A DNA stretch of 13,215 nucleotides. Origin: Opitutia bacterium (GTDB lineage: Bacteria; Verrucomicrobiota; Verrucomicrobiae; Opitutales; UBA953). Of the stretch, positions 6,947-13,215 are shown in pieces (the stretch's first letter is position 1; every line of letters begins with the position of its first letter). A program made the position numbers and the translations under genes. The DNA is taken from the NCBI GenBank assembly GCA_947488485.1, contig CANKZO010000050.1, forward strand, positions 1 to 13,215. Reading direction: 5' to 3'. Under the pieces are notes generated by a model. It was not told the origin of the DNA and did no database searches. It saw only the letters and a list, made by a program, of their open reading frames with translations.

Positions 6947-7923
6947 CGGACGCCGCCCTCCCCGGCCGCTTCGTCCCGGTGGACGACCTTCCACCCGGTC
7001 CCGAAATATTGCAGCGCTACCGGCAGCAGCGCGAGCACCGCCGAACCCAGCAGCATCGCCAGCACCGCGAGCTGCGCGAGGCTGAGGCCCGACTTCGCCG
7101 GCGGCGTCCGCCGGACGAGGTCGCCCAAGGCGTCGGTCGGCAGATGCTTCTCATTCACGTCGTAATAAGCCCCGCGCAGGGCGCGCGCCACGTTCGCCAG
7201 CACTTCGGCGTCCTGCCGCGATTGGTGACCGGCGATGAAGGTGCCTTTGCGCGGATCGCCGACGCCAAGGACGAGCACGTCCTTGACGGATTTCGGACGC
7301 GGCAGGATCGGCTGCAGCGGGACGGTATCGCCATCGGTGAAGATGACCAGGCGCACCGTCTTCTCCGGCAACGGGGCGACCACCTTGACCGCGGCGTTGA
7401 TCGCTGCGCCGAGGTCGGTCGAGCCGGGCTTCATCACGTAATGGACCGGCAGTCCGTCGAAGACATTGCGCACGAGCTCCGGGTCGCGTGCGTCCATGAC
7501 CACGGAACGCGCCTCGGTGTAGAAGCCGACGACGCCGTAACGGAGATCGCCGCCCACGCGCATGAGCACGGCCTCGACCTCCTCGCGCATGCGTTGCTGG
7601 CGCGTGACCTTCCCTTCCGGTCCCGCGTCCTTGAGATACATGCTCGGCGAAAGGTCGGCGACGAAGACCAGCCGGGTCGGCTCCGCGGTTTCGGCCGGCT
7701 TGCCGTCCTTAGCCGCCAGATGGAGCTGCCACGTCACGGCCAGGCCCCAGGCGAAAGCGGCGAGCGACAGGCAACGCAGGAAAGGCGCGATCACCGTCCA
7801 ACCCCGCGACCTCCCCTCCGGCCCAAACGCCAGCCGGGCGGCGACCCGTACCCGACGGGCATGCAAGGCCTCCGCCAATGCGGAGAGCAGCAACACCAGG
7901 AGGGCGGCGTATACGGGGTTCAT
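6943..7923 (-). CDS. BatA/BatB-like membrane protein with von Willebrand factor A domain
   Basis: The 326-residue protein has the BatA/BatB layout: two hydrophobic segments at the N-terminus (about 4-20 and 43-63), a VWA domain from about 84 to 265, and a final membrane segment at about 281-307 with a short tail. The metal-ion-dependent adhesion site appears complete: DLSPS (90-94), the threonine of GSTDLG (167-172), and TDGD (196-199). Such proteins bind protein partners through the metal site and are encoded with MoxR ATPases in Bat (Bacteroides aerotolerance) operons, where a role in envelope stress has been proposed. BatA cannot be told from BatB, and no second VWA gene is seen in the window, so no symbol is given. 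This is the first gene of the downstream block. Its ATG follows a 160-base gap, lies 5 bases after a possible hairpin and lacks a Shine-Dalgarno. The stop overlaps the next start as ATGA. Confidence 0.94.
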   Translation of the reverse strand: MNPVYAALLVLLLSALAEALHARRVRVAARLAFGPEGRSRGWTVIAPFLRCLSLAAFAWGLAVTWQLHLAAKDGKPAETAEPTRLVFVADLSPSMYLKDAGPEGKVTRQQRMREEVEAVLMRVGGDLRYGVVGFYTEARSVVMDARDPELVRNVFDGLPVHYVMKPGSTDLGAAINAAVKVVAPLPEKTVRLVIFTDGDTVPLQPILPRPKSVKDVLVLGVGDPRKGTFIAGHQSRQDAEVLANVARALRGAYYDVNEKHLPTDALGDLVRRTPPAKSGLSLAQLAVLAMLLGSAVLALLPVALQYFGTGWKVVHRDEAAGEGGVR

Positions 7924-8083
7924 GGGGGCGGCGGGGTAGCCGTCTAAGGGGGAAATAAGTCACCCCGCCGAAGCGAGGCAAACTGCAATGCGCCCGACGC
8001 CCCCTTTATCCTCCACCGGGGAGGCATTGAGGGCGTGAACAAACCAAGAAATGTCGTCCGGAAAGGAGACGGGGCAAGCCCCC
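7924..8083. other. Only sizeable intergenic region; likely boundary between two transcription units
   Basis: This 160-base gap separates the end of the upstream block (stop at 8084) from the VWA gene. Besides the 9-bp inverted repeat, a GGGG/CCCC stem around CAAG (8071-8082) sits directly after the upstream stop, and a CCTCC/GGAGG stem with a 5-base loop lies at 8010-8024. Neither is followed by a T run on the minus strand, so neither is a classical intrinsic terminator. The least GC-rich parts are 8036-8054 and 7952-7961. The pair TTGCCT then TTATTT, 17 bases apart on the minus strand (about 7981-7953), is the best promoter guess, but the -10 match is poor and I do not call it. A promoter for the Bat-like operon is expected here from position. 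Confidence 0.5.
7929..7970 (-). promoter_or_regulatory. Possible leader hairpin at the start codon of the VWA gene
   Basis: A perfect 9-base inverted repeat pairs CGGCGGGGT (7929-7937) with ACCCCGCCG (7962-7970), separated by a 24-base loop. In the minus-strand transcript the 3' arm ends only 5 bases before the ATG at 7923-7921. A GC-only stem at that place could block or shape ribosome entry at the first gene of the operon. No Shine-Dalgarno is seen between stem and start. A GC-rich genome raises the odds of such pairing by chance, so the regulatory role is inference. Confidence 0.4.
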
Positions 8084-8479
8084 TCAGGCGCCGACCATCC
8101 GCAGCCAGGCGCTGAGGTTATAATAGTTCGAAACACGAGCCACCTTGCCGTCCTTGATCTCGAAGAAAGCCCCGACCCGGAGGTGATACTTCTGGCCGGT
8201 GGCGGGCGGGAGGCCTTCGTCGGTCTTAAGGTATTCGCCGCGGATATAGAACTCAGCGGCGGCGCGGGAGGCGTCCGGGCCGGCGAAGACGACAAGGTCC
8301 TCCACCTGCTCGCGGTAAGCACGGTCCATGCGGCCGAGGAAGGCGCGGAAAGCCGGGATGCCGACCTCGACGCCGCCTTCGTTGATCTCGTGGACGATGT
8401 CAGGGTGCAGGAGGGCGAGCAGGGCTTCGCGGTCACCGGAATTGAAGGTCTGATAATACTGACGAATGAGCGGGTTCAT
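8084..8479 (-). CDS. Ketosteroid-isomerase-related protein (NTF2-like/SnoaL fold)
   Basis: The 131-residue protein has the length and pattern of the small family of ketosteroid-isomerase-related NTF2-fold proteins. Seen are an N-terminal helix with YYQTFNSGD (8-16), HPDIVHEINEGG (25-36), a helix containing FLGRMDRAYREQ (47-58), AAAEFYIRGEYLKTDEGLP (73-91), the strand FFEIKDGKVARV (105-116) and the closing YYNLSAWL (119-126). These fit the conserved core as I remember it, including the acidic and histidine residues lining the pocket. The fold binds small hydrophobic or polar ligands; isomerase activity cannot be inferred. I chose the ATG at 8479-8477, four bases after the amidohydrolase stop. 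An open frame continuing upstream to 8740 overlaps that gene in a shadow frame. It is the last gene of its block, and its close placement behind GNAT and nitrilase genes suggests shared substrate chemistry. Confidence 0.9.
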   Translation of the reverse strand: MNPLIRQYYQTFNSGDREALLALLHPDIVHEINEGGVEVGIPAFRAFLGRMDRAYREQVEDLVVFAGPDASRAAAEFYIRGEYLKTDEGLPPATGQKYHLRVGAFFEIKDGKVARVSNYYNLSAWLRMVGA

Positions 8480-8483
8480 GGGT

Positions 8484-9335
8484 TCAGGAAAGGAGACGGA
8501 GCGGACGGGCGCTGAGTTTCGAAGGGTCGGTCTCGCCGGGAGTGGCGCGATGACGACGCAGGAGCGCGAGATCGATATCGACGGTGAGGGCATGGTCGCC
8601 GTCGGCGCAGACCGGTGTAGCGAGGTGCCGAGGTTCGTCGCGGAAAGCGGCCTGCGAGGGCGCGAAGGCCGCGGCCCGGCCGACGTTCTCGTCGATGAGC
8701 ACGGAATTCGTCCGCCCGAGGAGATGACATACGCCGACATGGCAGCCGAGTTCGACGGAGCGAGCGTCGGCGCAACGCCCTACCCTTTCGACGCCCAGCA
8801 ACGTCTCGGTCGCGCTCGGCACGAGCATCAGTTCGACCCCCTGTCCGCGCAGGAGGGCGGCCAGTTCAGGGATCTCGACGTCGAGGCAGATCACGACGAC
8901 GCAACGGACGCCGCGGAAGGACCAGAGGCCGACGCCGTCGCCGCCGACGAAGGCGGATTCCCACGGCGTGAGATGAAGTTTGTCCTGATGGCGGAAAGCG
9001 ACGCCATCCCAGATCGGCGCACGGTTGCGGAGCTGGCCGTCCGCGCCAAGGAACGGCACGGTGCCGAGCACGACGCCCTTGTCGGCCTGCGCCAGCCGCG
9101 GACTGATCCGCGGCCAGAGGTCGGTCCAGAAGAGCTGCGCGACGCCGCGGAGTTTATCTTCACCCGCGACGAAAGGCTCGAGGCCCATCCAGAGGAATTC
9201 CGGTAGCACCACGAGATCCGCGCCATCATCCCAGGCTTCGCGCACCTGCGCGCAGACGCGGTCGGCGAAGGCGTCGGGCGAGGCCGCGGGGACGCCGACG
9301 TCGAAGGTCAGCAAGGCGAGGGTCAGGCGGTCCAT
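8484..9335 (-). CDS. Carbon-nitrogen hydrolase (nitrilase superfamily), GNAT-associated type
   Basis: The 283-residue protein carries the full Glu-Lys-Cys triad of the nitrilase superfamily: E46 in VVLPEF, K119 in QDKLHLTPWE, and C150 in VVVICLDVEIPEL. The HLTPWE segment, the DVEIPEL after the cysteine, LVPSATET (170-177) and ADARSVELGCHVGV (190-203) resemble the branch of amidohydrolases that is often fused behind an acetyltransferase domain. Members cleave or condense amide C-N bonds; the substrate here is unknown and true nitrile hydrolysis is unlikely for this branch. The chosen ATG (9335-9333) lies inside the end of the GNAT gene, a 13-base overlap in another frame, and only weak purine content precedes it. 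Upstream codons to 9395 add a poorly conserved tail inside the GNAT gene. The stop lies 4 bases before the NTF2-like gene. Leu replaces the more usual Tyr right after the catalytic Cys (ICLD rather than ICYD). Confidence 0.93.
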   Translation of the reverse strand: MDRLTLALLTFDVGVPAASPDAFADRVCAQVREAWDDGADLVVLPEFLWMGLEPFVAGEDKLRGVAQLFWTDLWPRISPRLAQADKGVVLGTVPFLGADGQLRNRAPIWDGVAFRHQDKLHLTPWESAFVGGDGVGLWSFRGVRCVVVICLDVEIPELAALLRGQGVELMLVPSATETLLGVERVGRCADARSVELGCHVGVCHLLGRTNSVLIDENVGRAAAFAPSQAAFRDEPRHLATPVCADGDHALTVDIDLALLRRHRATPGETDPSKLSARPLRLLS

Positions 9336-9925
9336 GTCTTCGTCCAGAAGGTGAGGGTCTTGGGAGATTCCTGCTCTTCGCCGACTTCCTTCCAAGGGAA
9401 AACCGCCTGCAGCTCCGGACGGCGACGATAGCCTTGGCGCGTCCAGAAGGCGTCCAGCGGCCGATGGCCCGCGGGCCGGGCCGGATGATCGGCCGGTCGG
9501 TCGACGGCGCAGAAGGCGGTCGTGCGCAGGCCGAGCCGGCGGGCATGCGCTTCACGCCGGGCGAAGAACTCGCCGCCGAGGCCGCCGCCGCGGAATTCCG
9601 GCAGGACGATGCTCTCGCCCAGATATAAAACGTCATCCGTAGGCACCCCGGCGCGTTCGAACGGACCACGGAAGCCTTCGGTCTCATCGGCCAGCGGCAT
9701 GCACGTCGTCGCCCCGATCGTCCGACCGGTGGCGTCGCGGGCGAAGACGACCAGGCTGCGCGGACAGGCAAGATAGGTGCGGAGATATTCCCGCTCATAA
9801 GCGAGGTCGCCTTCGTAGAGATAAGGGAACTCGCGGAAGACCGCGATGCGTAGTCCGCCCAGCGTATCGATCCAAGGCTCCAGTTCAGGTCCGCGGACTT
9901 CGATGAGCTGGAAGGCGGACGCCAT
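9323..9925 (-). CDS. GNAT family N-acetyltransferase, partner of the adjacent amidohydrolase
   Basis: The 200-residue protein contains the acetyl-CoA binding motif A as SIVLPEFRGGGLGGEFF (105-121), with the R-G-G-G-L-G pyrophosphate loop after a beta strand. Further on are REAHARRLGL (123-132), FCAVDRP (137-143), HPARPAGHRPLDAFW (146-160) and a C-terminal FPWKEVGEEQE (174-184). These latter motifs are, as I recall, typical of a GNAT subgroup encoded beside carbon-nitrogen hydrolases. The substrate is unknown; acetyl transfer from acetyl-CoA to an amine is the family reaction. The gene starts 8 bases after the pseudouridine synthase stop with no clear Shine-Dalgarno, and its last 13 bases overlap the amidohydrolase gene. 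Both features point to coupled translation. The length suits a stand-alone enzyme, so this looks like a natural two-gene version of a known fusion rather than a broken fusion. Confidence 0.92.
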   Translation of the reverse strand: MASAFQLIEVRGPELEPWIDTLGGLRIAVFREFPYLYEGDLAYEREYLRTYLACPRSLVVFARDATGRTIGATTCMPLADETEGFRGPFERAGVPTDDVLYLGESIVLPEFRGGGLGGEFFARREAHARRLGLRTTAFCAVDRPADHPARPAGHRPLDAFWTRQGYRRRPELQAVFPWKEVGEEQESPKTLTFWTKTWTA

Positions 9926-9933
9926 GACGGGGC

Positions 9934-10785
9934 TCAGAGCCGGATGCGCAGGCGGGGCGAAATCGGCGTGCCGGCGTCGCGACGGGGCGCCTTCGGACCC
10001 TTGCCCGGCGTCTCGCCATCCTCGGCGGCCAAGGCCTCCGTGAACTCTTCGGGCATCGGCGCGGCGGCCTTGAAATCCACCTTGGCGCCCTGCCAGTCGA
10101 ACGTGAGCTGCGTCGTCTCGGCGTGCAGGAAGAGCCGCTTGAAACCGCGGGCGGTACCGACGGCCTTGTTGAATTCGAAGTCGCCGTAAGTGCGGTCACC
10201 CAGGATCGGGTGGCCGTGCGCGGCCGTCTGCACGCGTAGCTGGTGCGTGCGGCCGGTGCGCGGCTCGAGGCGAATCAGGGAAAGCGGGAGCGTGCCGCCG
10301 GCGGCGCGTTGCCACTGGTAGACCGTCACCGCCGGGGCGCCCGCGCCCGTCTCGGAACGCACGCCTCCGCCGGGACCCTTGGACTTCGAGAGCTGGTCCT
10401 GCCAAGTACCGCGCGGGGTGCGCAGGCCGCGGCCGCGGATGAGGGCGACGTATTGCTTCGAGACCTGCGAACGCGCGAACATCTTGCGCACCACGTCGGC
10501 CACGCCGACGTCGAGCGAGAGCAGCAGCACGCCGCTGGTCGGGGAGTCGAGCCGGTTGAGCAGGTAGACGCGGCGGATGCCGCCCTGCCCGTCACGGACA
10601 TGGAAGGCTTCCTCCTCGAGGGAATAATTACCGGTGATGAGGATGGTGCCCTTCTCGGCGACCTCGCCGGGATTAGGATGCGAGAGGATGCCGTCCGGCT
10701 TCGAGACCGCGATCAGCCCGCACGGATGCGTGGCGACCGCGCGCACGCCGCGTCCGAAGGGGATCCAATCTGTCGGGAGCGTCAT
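9934..10785 (-). CDS. RluA-family RNA pseudouridine synthase
   Basis: This 283-residue enzyme converts specific uridines to pseudouridine in rRNA or tRNA. The catalytic motif is NRLDSPTSGVLLLS (77-90) with Asp80 as the expected nucleophile. Other family motifs are LIAVSKPDGILSHP (24-37, the common VVxKPxGLxxHP block) and RTGRTHQLR (176-184). No S4 RNA-binding domain precedes the catalytic part, so it resembles the shorter RluA or TruC-like members; the target site cannot be told. The C-terminal 30 residues (about 254-283) are Gly/Pro/Lys/Arg-rich and lie beyond the usual end of the fold, perhaps helping to bind RNA. The start ATG (10785-10783) shares one base with the TGA of the TonB gene (TGATG), so translation is very likely reinitiated from TonB. 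An upstream start at 11031 lies inside the TonB gene in another frame and was rejected. Confidence 0.95.
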   Translation of the reverse strand: MTLPTDWIPFGRGVRAVATHPCGLIAVSKPDGILSHPNPGEVAEKGTILITGNYSLEEEAFHVRDGQGGIRRVYLLNRLDSPTSGVLLLSLDVGVADVVRKMFARSQVSKQYVALIRGRGLRTPRGTWQDQLSKSKGPGGGVRSETGAGAPAVTVYQWQRAAGGTLPLSLIRLEPRTGRTHQLRVQTAAHGHPILGDRTYGDFEFNKAVGTARGFKRLFLHAETTQLTFDWQGAKVDFKAAAPMPEEFTEALAAEDGETPGKGPKAPRRDAGTPISPRLRIRL

Positions 10786-11696
10786 CAGCGGTAATAAAAG
10801 TTGATCGTGACGATGTCGCTCTCGCCATACAAGGCGACCATATCCGCGCGCCAGATATCGTAGGGCGCCGGAGCCATCACGGCGTCCTTGCAGGCTAGGG
10901 ACATCACGCGGGTGACCTCGTTGCTGAGGATCGTGGTATCGGTGACCGTCCCGTCGCGATGCAGGCGGAAACGTACCGTGACGCGCCCGCGCTGGACGCT
11001 TTCGAACTGCGAGCGCTCGATGATGCTCCACCAGCTCGATTGGATGGCCTCGAGCATGCGCTGGGTGTAGTCGCCGTATTGGCTGAAGCGGGCGTCGATG
11101 GCGACTGCGCCGGCGCGGCTCACGCCGACGGAGTTACGCAGGAGCAGTCCGGCGGTGCCGGAAGGAATCGACGCGCGGGGTCGCTCCGGGTCGACCGGCG
11201 TGGGCGCCGGCGCGGCCTTGGGGACCGGCTGCGCGGCGGCCTTACCCGGTCCGGGCGGCGGAGCGGCCTTCGGACCGGCCATCGAGATCGCCGGCGTCGG
11301 CGTCGGCTGGGCCTGCGACTGATCGATCGAACGGGGCTTGGCTTGGATGAGACGGATCTCGGGAGAGGTCCCGGCAGACTTCGGCAAGGCGGAGTTGGAG
11401 GGCATCTTCTCCGGCACCGGCTGGGCCGCGGTCTGATTACGGGCGGAAGTGAACGGCGCCGCCTTCGGCACAGCCTGATTGGCCAGCGGGTTGGTCTCGG
11501 CGAAACGCAACTTGGGCGGCAGCCGCGCTTCGTCGATCTTCACCGGGGCGGTCAGGACTTCGACCGGACGGACGATTGCGACGACCGCCTGTCGGAACGT
11601 ATCCGGCAGAAGCCAGAGCAACAGGAGGTGCAGGCCGAGCGACACCACCGCCGCGAAAGCCGCGGCGCGCAGGTCGATGGAGTCATCGGGTCGCAC
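10785..11696 (-). CDS. TonB-family energy transducer
   Basis: The 303-residue protein has the three-part TonB layout. A single membrane segment (about 11-30) contains S19 and H23 in SLGLH, matching the spacing of the essential Ser16-His20 pair of E. coli TonB that contacts ExbB/ExbD. A long periplasmic linker (about 45-180) is rich in Pro, Ala, Lys and Gln, with repeated PKAAP motifs. The C-terminal domain (about 205-303) has the helix YTQRMLEAIQSSWW, then RVTVRFRLHRDGTVTD (238-253) and a late helix and strand. It probably carries proton-motive energy to outer-membrane receptors, implying a diderm cell. No ExbB, ExbD or receptor gene is in the window. The start is GTG at 11696-11694; an in-frame TAA lies only 9 bases before it, so no longer start is possible. 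It follows a 50-base gap and shares a base with the pseudouridine synthase start. Confidence 0.88.
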   Translation of the reverse strand: MRPDDSIDLRAAAFAAVVSLGLHLLLLWLLPDTFRQAVVAIVRPVEVLTAPVKIDEARLPPKLRFAETNPLANQAVPKAAPFTSARNQTAAQPVPEKMPSNSALPKSAGTSPEIRLIQAKPRSIDQSQAQPTPTPAISMAGPKAAPPPGPGKAAAQPVPKAAPAPTPVDPERPRASIPSGTAGLLLRNSVGVSRAGAVAIDARFSQYGDYTQRMLEAIQSSWWSIIERSQFESVQRGRVTVRFRLHRDGTVTDTTILSNEVTRVMSLACKDAVMAPAPYDIWRADMVALYGESDIVTINFYYR

Positions 11697-11746
11697 GCCC
11701 CGAAGTTAGGGACGACCCGGACGACTTCAAGCGTAGGACGGCCCGA
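11697..11746. other. 50-base gap upstream of the TonB gene
   Basis: The gap between the secreted-protein stop and the TonB GTG is GC-rich on both strands. I see no convincing -10/-35 pair, no Shine-Dalgarno close to the GTG and no terminator. It may hold a weak promoter for the TonB-Rlu-GNAT block, or the genes may be read through from maf. Confidence 0.45.
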
Positions 11747-12655
11747 TTATCGGCCGCCGAACTCCTGCGTGAGCGCCGCGAGCGTCCGCCGGCAGTCCTC
11801 GCGCGTGCCGATGACCACGTAAAGCTGGTAGGAAAAATGGGTATGCATCGGCGAGTCCGGCCGGGCCCGGATGACGCAGTTCCACTTCACGACCTGCTCG
11901 CGCTCGAACTTGAACCGCCCGTAGCCCGGGGCGGGATTAAGCGACGAAGCTCGCGTCGTCGTGAAGACCCCCATGGCATGCGAGCCGGAGGGGGTCGAAA
12001 GGACCACCGGATCGGGTTGCTCGCCGTTCTGGCGCGGCAAGGGGACGAGGGTCGCCGTCTTAGCGTCGAAGCGGAGTTCCTCACTGAAAACCGAAGGCAT
12101 GTAGCCCGTCAGGGCCTCGACCTGCAGATACCGGTGCGGATGATCGTTCGGAACCGAGAATTGGACCACGTAATCGAGCACATGATCCATGCCTGGCCGG
12201 CCGATGCGCACCGCCTTGGTGAGGACAAAATCCGAGAGCAGTTTGGTGTTCTGCGCGACATGTCCGTGGGATGACATGCCCGGCGCGAGCCAGAAAGCCA
12301 TCCGCGTGCGCGTCCTTAACGCCCCATCGCGGACCGAGATGGCCTCAAGGCGGCTGGTCGACTTCGGGCCGAGCGCGTCGACGACCGAACCGGCTTCGGT
12401 CGGATTGTAGCACTCGACATGAAAGACGCCGTTGACGTCGGCGTTGATCGCCGACTGCAGCTGGCGTCCGTGGTCATGCGAATCGATGAATTCGACACCG
12501 TCCCACTTCAGGGAATCAATCGCTCCGGCGAGGCGGCTCGTCGTACGGATGACGAGCGGTTTGCCGCCGATGAGGCCGGTCAGCTCGGCGTCACCGCTGA
12601 CGACAGGCGTCTGCGCACCGACCGTAGCGGCTAACAGAAGCAGCCAGGTTTTCAT
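11747..12655 (-). CDS. Secreted protein of unknown function, coupled to Maf
   Basis: The 302-residue product begins with a short signal peptide, MKTWLLLLAATVGAQ, and probably ends in the periplasm or outside. The mature part looks beta-rich, with many alternating hydrophobic strands, and carries possible active-site or ligand motifs: DSHDHGRQLQSA (58-69), ECYNPTEAGS (81-90), LAPGMSSHGH (123-132) and HTHFSYQLYVVIG (271-283). A cluster of His, Asp and Asn near residues 60-86 and the final strand suggest a carbohydrate-binding or galactose-mutarotase-like fold, but I cannot place it in a family. Frame and start are well supported: the ATG (12655-12653) overlaps the Maf TGA as ATGA, and GGAGAG lies 9 bases upstream (12670-12665), the clearest Shine-Dalgarno in the window. 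Codons further up to 12910 are a shadow inside maf. The TAA stop is followed by 50 bases before TonB. Confidence 0.85.
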   Translation of the reverse strand: MKTWLLLLAATVGAQTPVVSGDAELTGLIGGKPLVIRTTSRLAGAIDSLKWDGVEFIDSHDHGRQLQSAINADVNGVFHVECYNPTEAGSVVDALGPKSTSRLEAISVRDGALRTRTRMAFWLAPGMSSHGHVAQNTKLLSDFVLTKAVRIGRPGMDHVLDYVVQFSVPNDHPHRYLQVEALTGYMPSVFSEELRFDAKTATLVPLPRQNGEQPDPVVLSTPSGSHAMGVFTTTRASSLNPAPGYGRFKFEREQVVKWNCVIRARPDSPMHTHFSYQLYVVIGTREDCRRTLAALTQEFGGR

Positions 12656-13215
12656 GCTTTGAGTCTCTCCAAGACACCCAGCGCGGCAAGGCGGGCTTTG
12701 ACGAATTCGACCGGCAGGCCCATGATCGTCGAGATCGGCCGTTGGTAATCGGCGATGATGATCTCCCGTCCTTCCTGGATGCCGTAAGCGCCGGCCTTGT
12801 CCAAAGTGTTCACCAGTCCTTGATAGCGGGTGATGTCGTCGTCGGTCAGCGGGCGGAAACGCACCCAGGCGGTCACGTCGTGCGCTTCGTCGATTCCGAG
12901 CGCGGGGCAAAGCAGGCAGACGCCGGTATGCACGGTATGCTCGCGTCCCGACAGGCTGCGCAGCATCGCGCGGGACTCCGCGAGGTCGGCCGGCTTGTTC
13001 AGGGCGCAGTCGCCGAGGGCCACCGTGGTGTCCGAGCCCAGCACCAAGGCCTCGGGATGCAGACGGGAGACCGCCGCGGCCTTCAGGCGAGAGTTATGCA
13101 GCACCATCTGGGCGGGGTCGGTCGACGGATCCTCGTGCTCCGTCACCGCCGCGACGACGACCCGGTGCGGCAGGCCGGCTTCACGCAGAAGCTCGGTGCG
13201 ACGCGGCGAAGCGGA
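12652..13215 (-). CDS. maf: Maf family nucleotide pyrophosphatase (partial, 5' end outside window)
   Basis: The minus-strand frame is open from the right edge to TGA at 12654-12652, giving 187 residues. Maf proteins are usually close to 195 residues, so only about 5-10 residues are missing. The first residues, SASPRRTELL, are the Maf signature loop. Others are LGSDTTVAL (about 60-68, catalytic Asp), NKPADLAESRAMLRSLSGRE (about 74-93), HTGV, DKAGAYGIQEGRE (about 147-159) and ISTIMGLPVEFV near the end. Maf enzymes hydrolyse dTTP, UTP or modified nucleotides to the monophosphate and pyrophosphate in the cytoplasm, a housecleaning role; older names link them to septum formation. The usual 'GDY.NVVGLP' is here ADYQRPISTIMGLP, still a reasonable match. 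An internal GTG at 13146 is not the real start, because the SASPRR motif lies before it. The stop overlaps the start of the secreted-protein gene. Confidence 0.95.
   Translation of the reverse strand, partial: SASPRRTELLREAGLPHRVVVAAVTEHEDPSTDPAQMVLHNSRLKAAAVSRLHPEALVLGSDTTVALGDCALNKPADLAESRAMLRSLSGREHTVHTGVCLLCPALGIDEAHDVTAWVRFRPLTDDDITRYQGLVNTLDKAGAYGIQEGREIIIADYQRPISTIMGLPVEFVKARLAALGVLERLKA
12665..12670 (-). promoter_or_regulatory. Shine-Dalgarno (GGAGAG) before the Maf-coupled secreted protein
   Basis: GGAGAG on the minus strand lies 9 bases before the ATG at 12655-12653, inside the end of maf. It supports the start chosen for the secreted protein. It is notable because most other starts in the window have no such site. 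Confidence 0.6.

Noticed and set aside
8071..8082. GGGG-CAAG-CCCC stem just after the NTF2-like gene stop, as a terminator.
   Set aside because: The stem is only 4 bp and no T run follows on the minus strand; kept only as a note in the intergenic entry.
8466..9206. Plus-strand frame of 246 codons opposite the amidohydrolase.
   Set aside because: The minus-strand gene has the complete Glu-Lys-Cys triad; the opposite frame shows no recognisable motif.
9323..9335. Frameshift splitting a GNAT-nitrilase fusion.
   Set aside because: Each protein has a full-length domain with its own start and plausible stop, and the overlap is short and clean, so two separate genes fit better than a broken fusion.
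8484..9925. Nit1C-type cyanide-assimilation cluster.
   Set aside because: That cluster also carries radical SAM and AIR-synthase-like genes; none is present here, and the nitrilase motifs resemble the GNAT-fused branch instead.
1..13215. CRISPR array, tRNA, rRNA, IS element or phage region.
   Set aside because: No spaced direct repeats, cloverleaf-like segment, transposase frame or terminal inverted repeats were seen; the only tandem repeat is coding.

Overview
The window is a GC-rich bacterial fragment (by eye about two thirds G+C). All fourteen genes I can support lie on the minus strand, so they read from right to left. Spacing is very tight: most junctions are 1-13 base overlaps or gaps under 40 bases, and the only notable non-coding stretch is 160 bases (7924-8083). 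Few starts have a Shine-Dalgarno sequence. The gene content (a Bat/MoxR-type operon with very large lineage-specific secreted proteins, a TonB protein with a long proline/alanine linker, high GC, SD-poor starts) fits a Verrucomicrobiota/Opitutae-like or related PVC-type bacterium. This placement is inference from gene style, not from a marker gene.

Upstream block (13215 down to 8084, minus strand): a Maf nucleotide pyrophosphatase cut by the window edge, coupled by an ATGA overlap to a secreted protein of unknown function; then after 50 bases a TonB-family protein with a GTG start, a RluA-type pseudouridine synthase (1-base stop/start overlap), a GNAT acetyltransferase, a nitrilase-superfamily amidohydrolase (13-base overlap) and a ketosteroid-isomerase-related NTF2-fold protein. 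The last three look like one functional unit. GNAT-nitrilase proteins are known as fusions, and here the two halves are separate, overlapping genes followed by the small NTF2-fold protein.

Downstream block (7923 down to 1, minus strand): a Bat-like operon. It starts behind a leader that can fold into a 9-bp stem beside the start codon. In order: a membrane-anchored von Willebrand A (VWA) protein of the BatA/BatB type; a small membrane-anchored helical protein; a secreted Lys/Pro-rich protein with three exact-length 29-residue repeats; a 1177-residue secreted protein with one C-terminal membrane segment; a MoxR AAA+ ATPase; a DUF58 protein; and the first 56 residues of another membrane-anchored protein that leaves the window. 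MoxR, DUF58 and VWA proteins are the conserved core of an envelope-associated chaperone-like system. The two large or repetitive exported proteins are the parts I cannot match to a known family and are the best candidates for undescribed components.

No tRNA, rRNA, CRISPR array, insertion sequence or phage gene was seen. Very long open frames on the plus strand are antisense shadows of the minus-strand genes.
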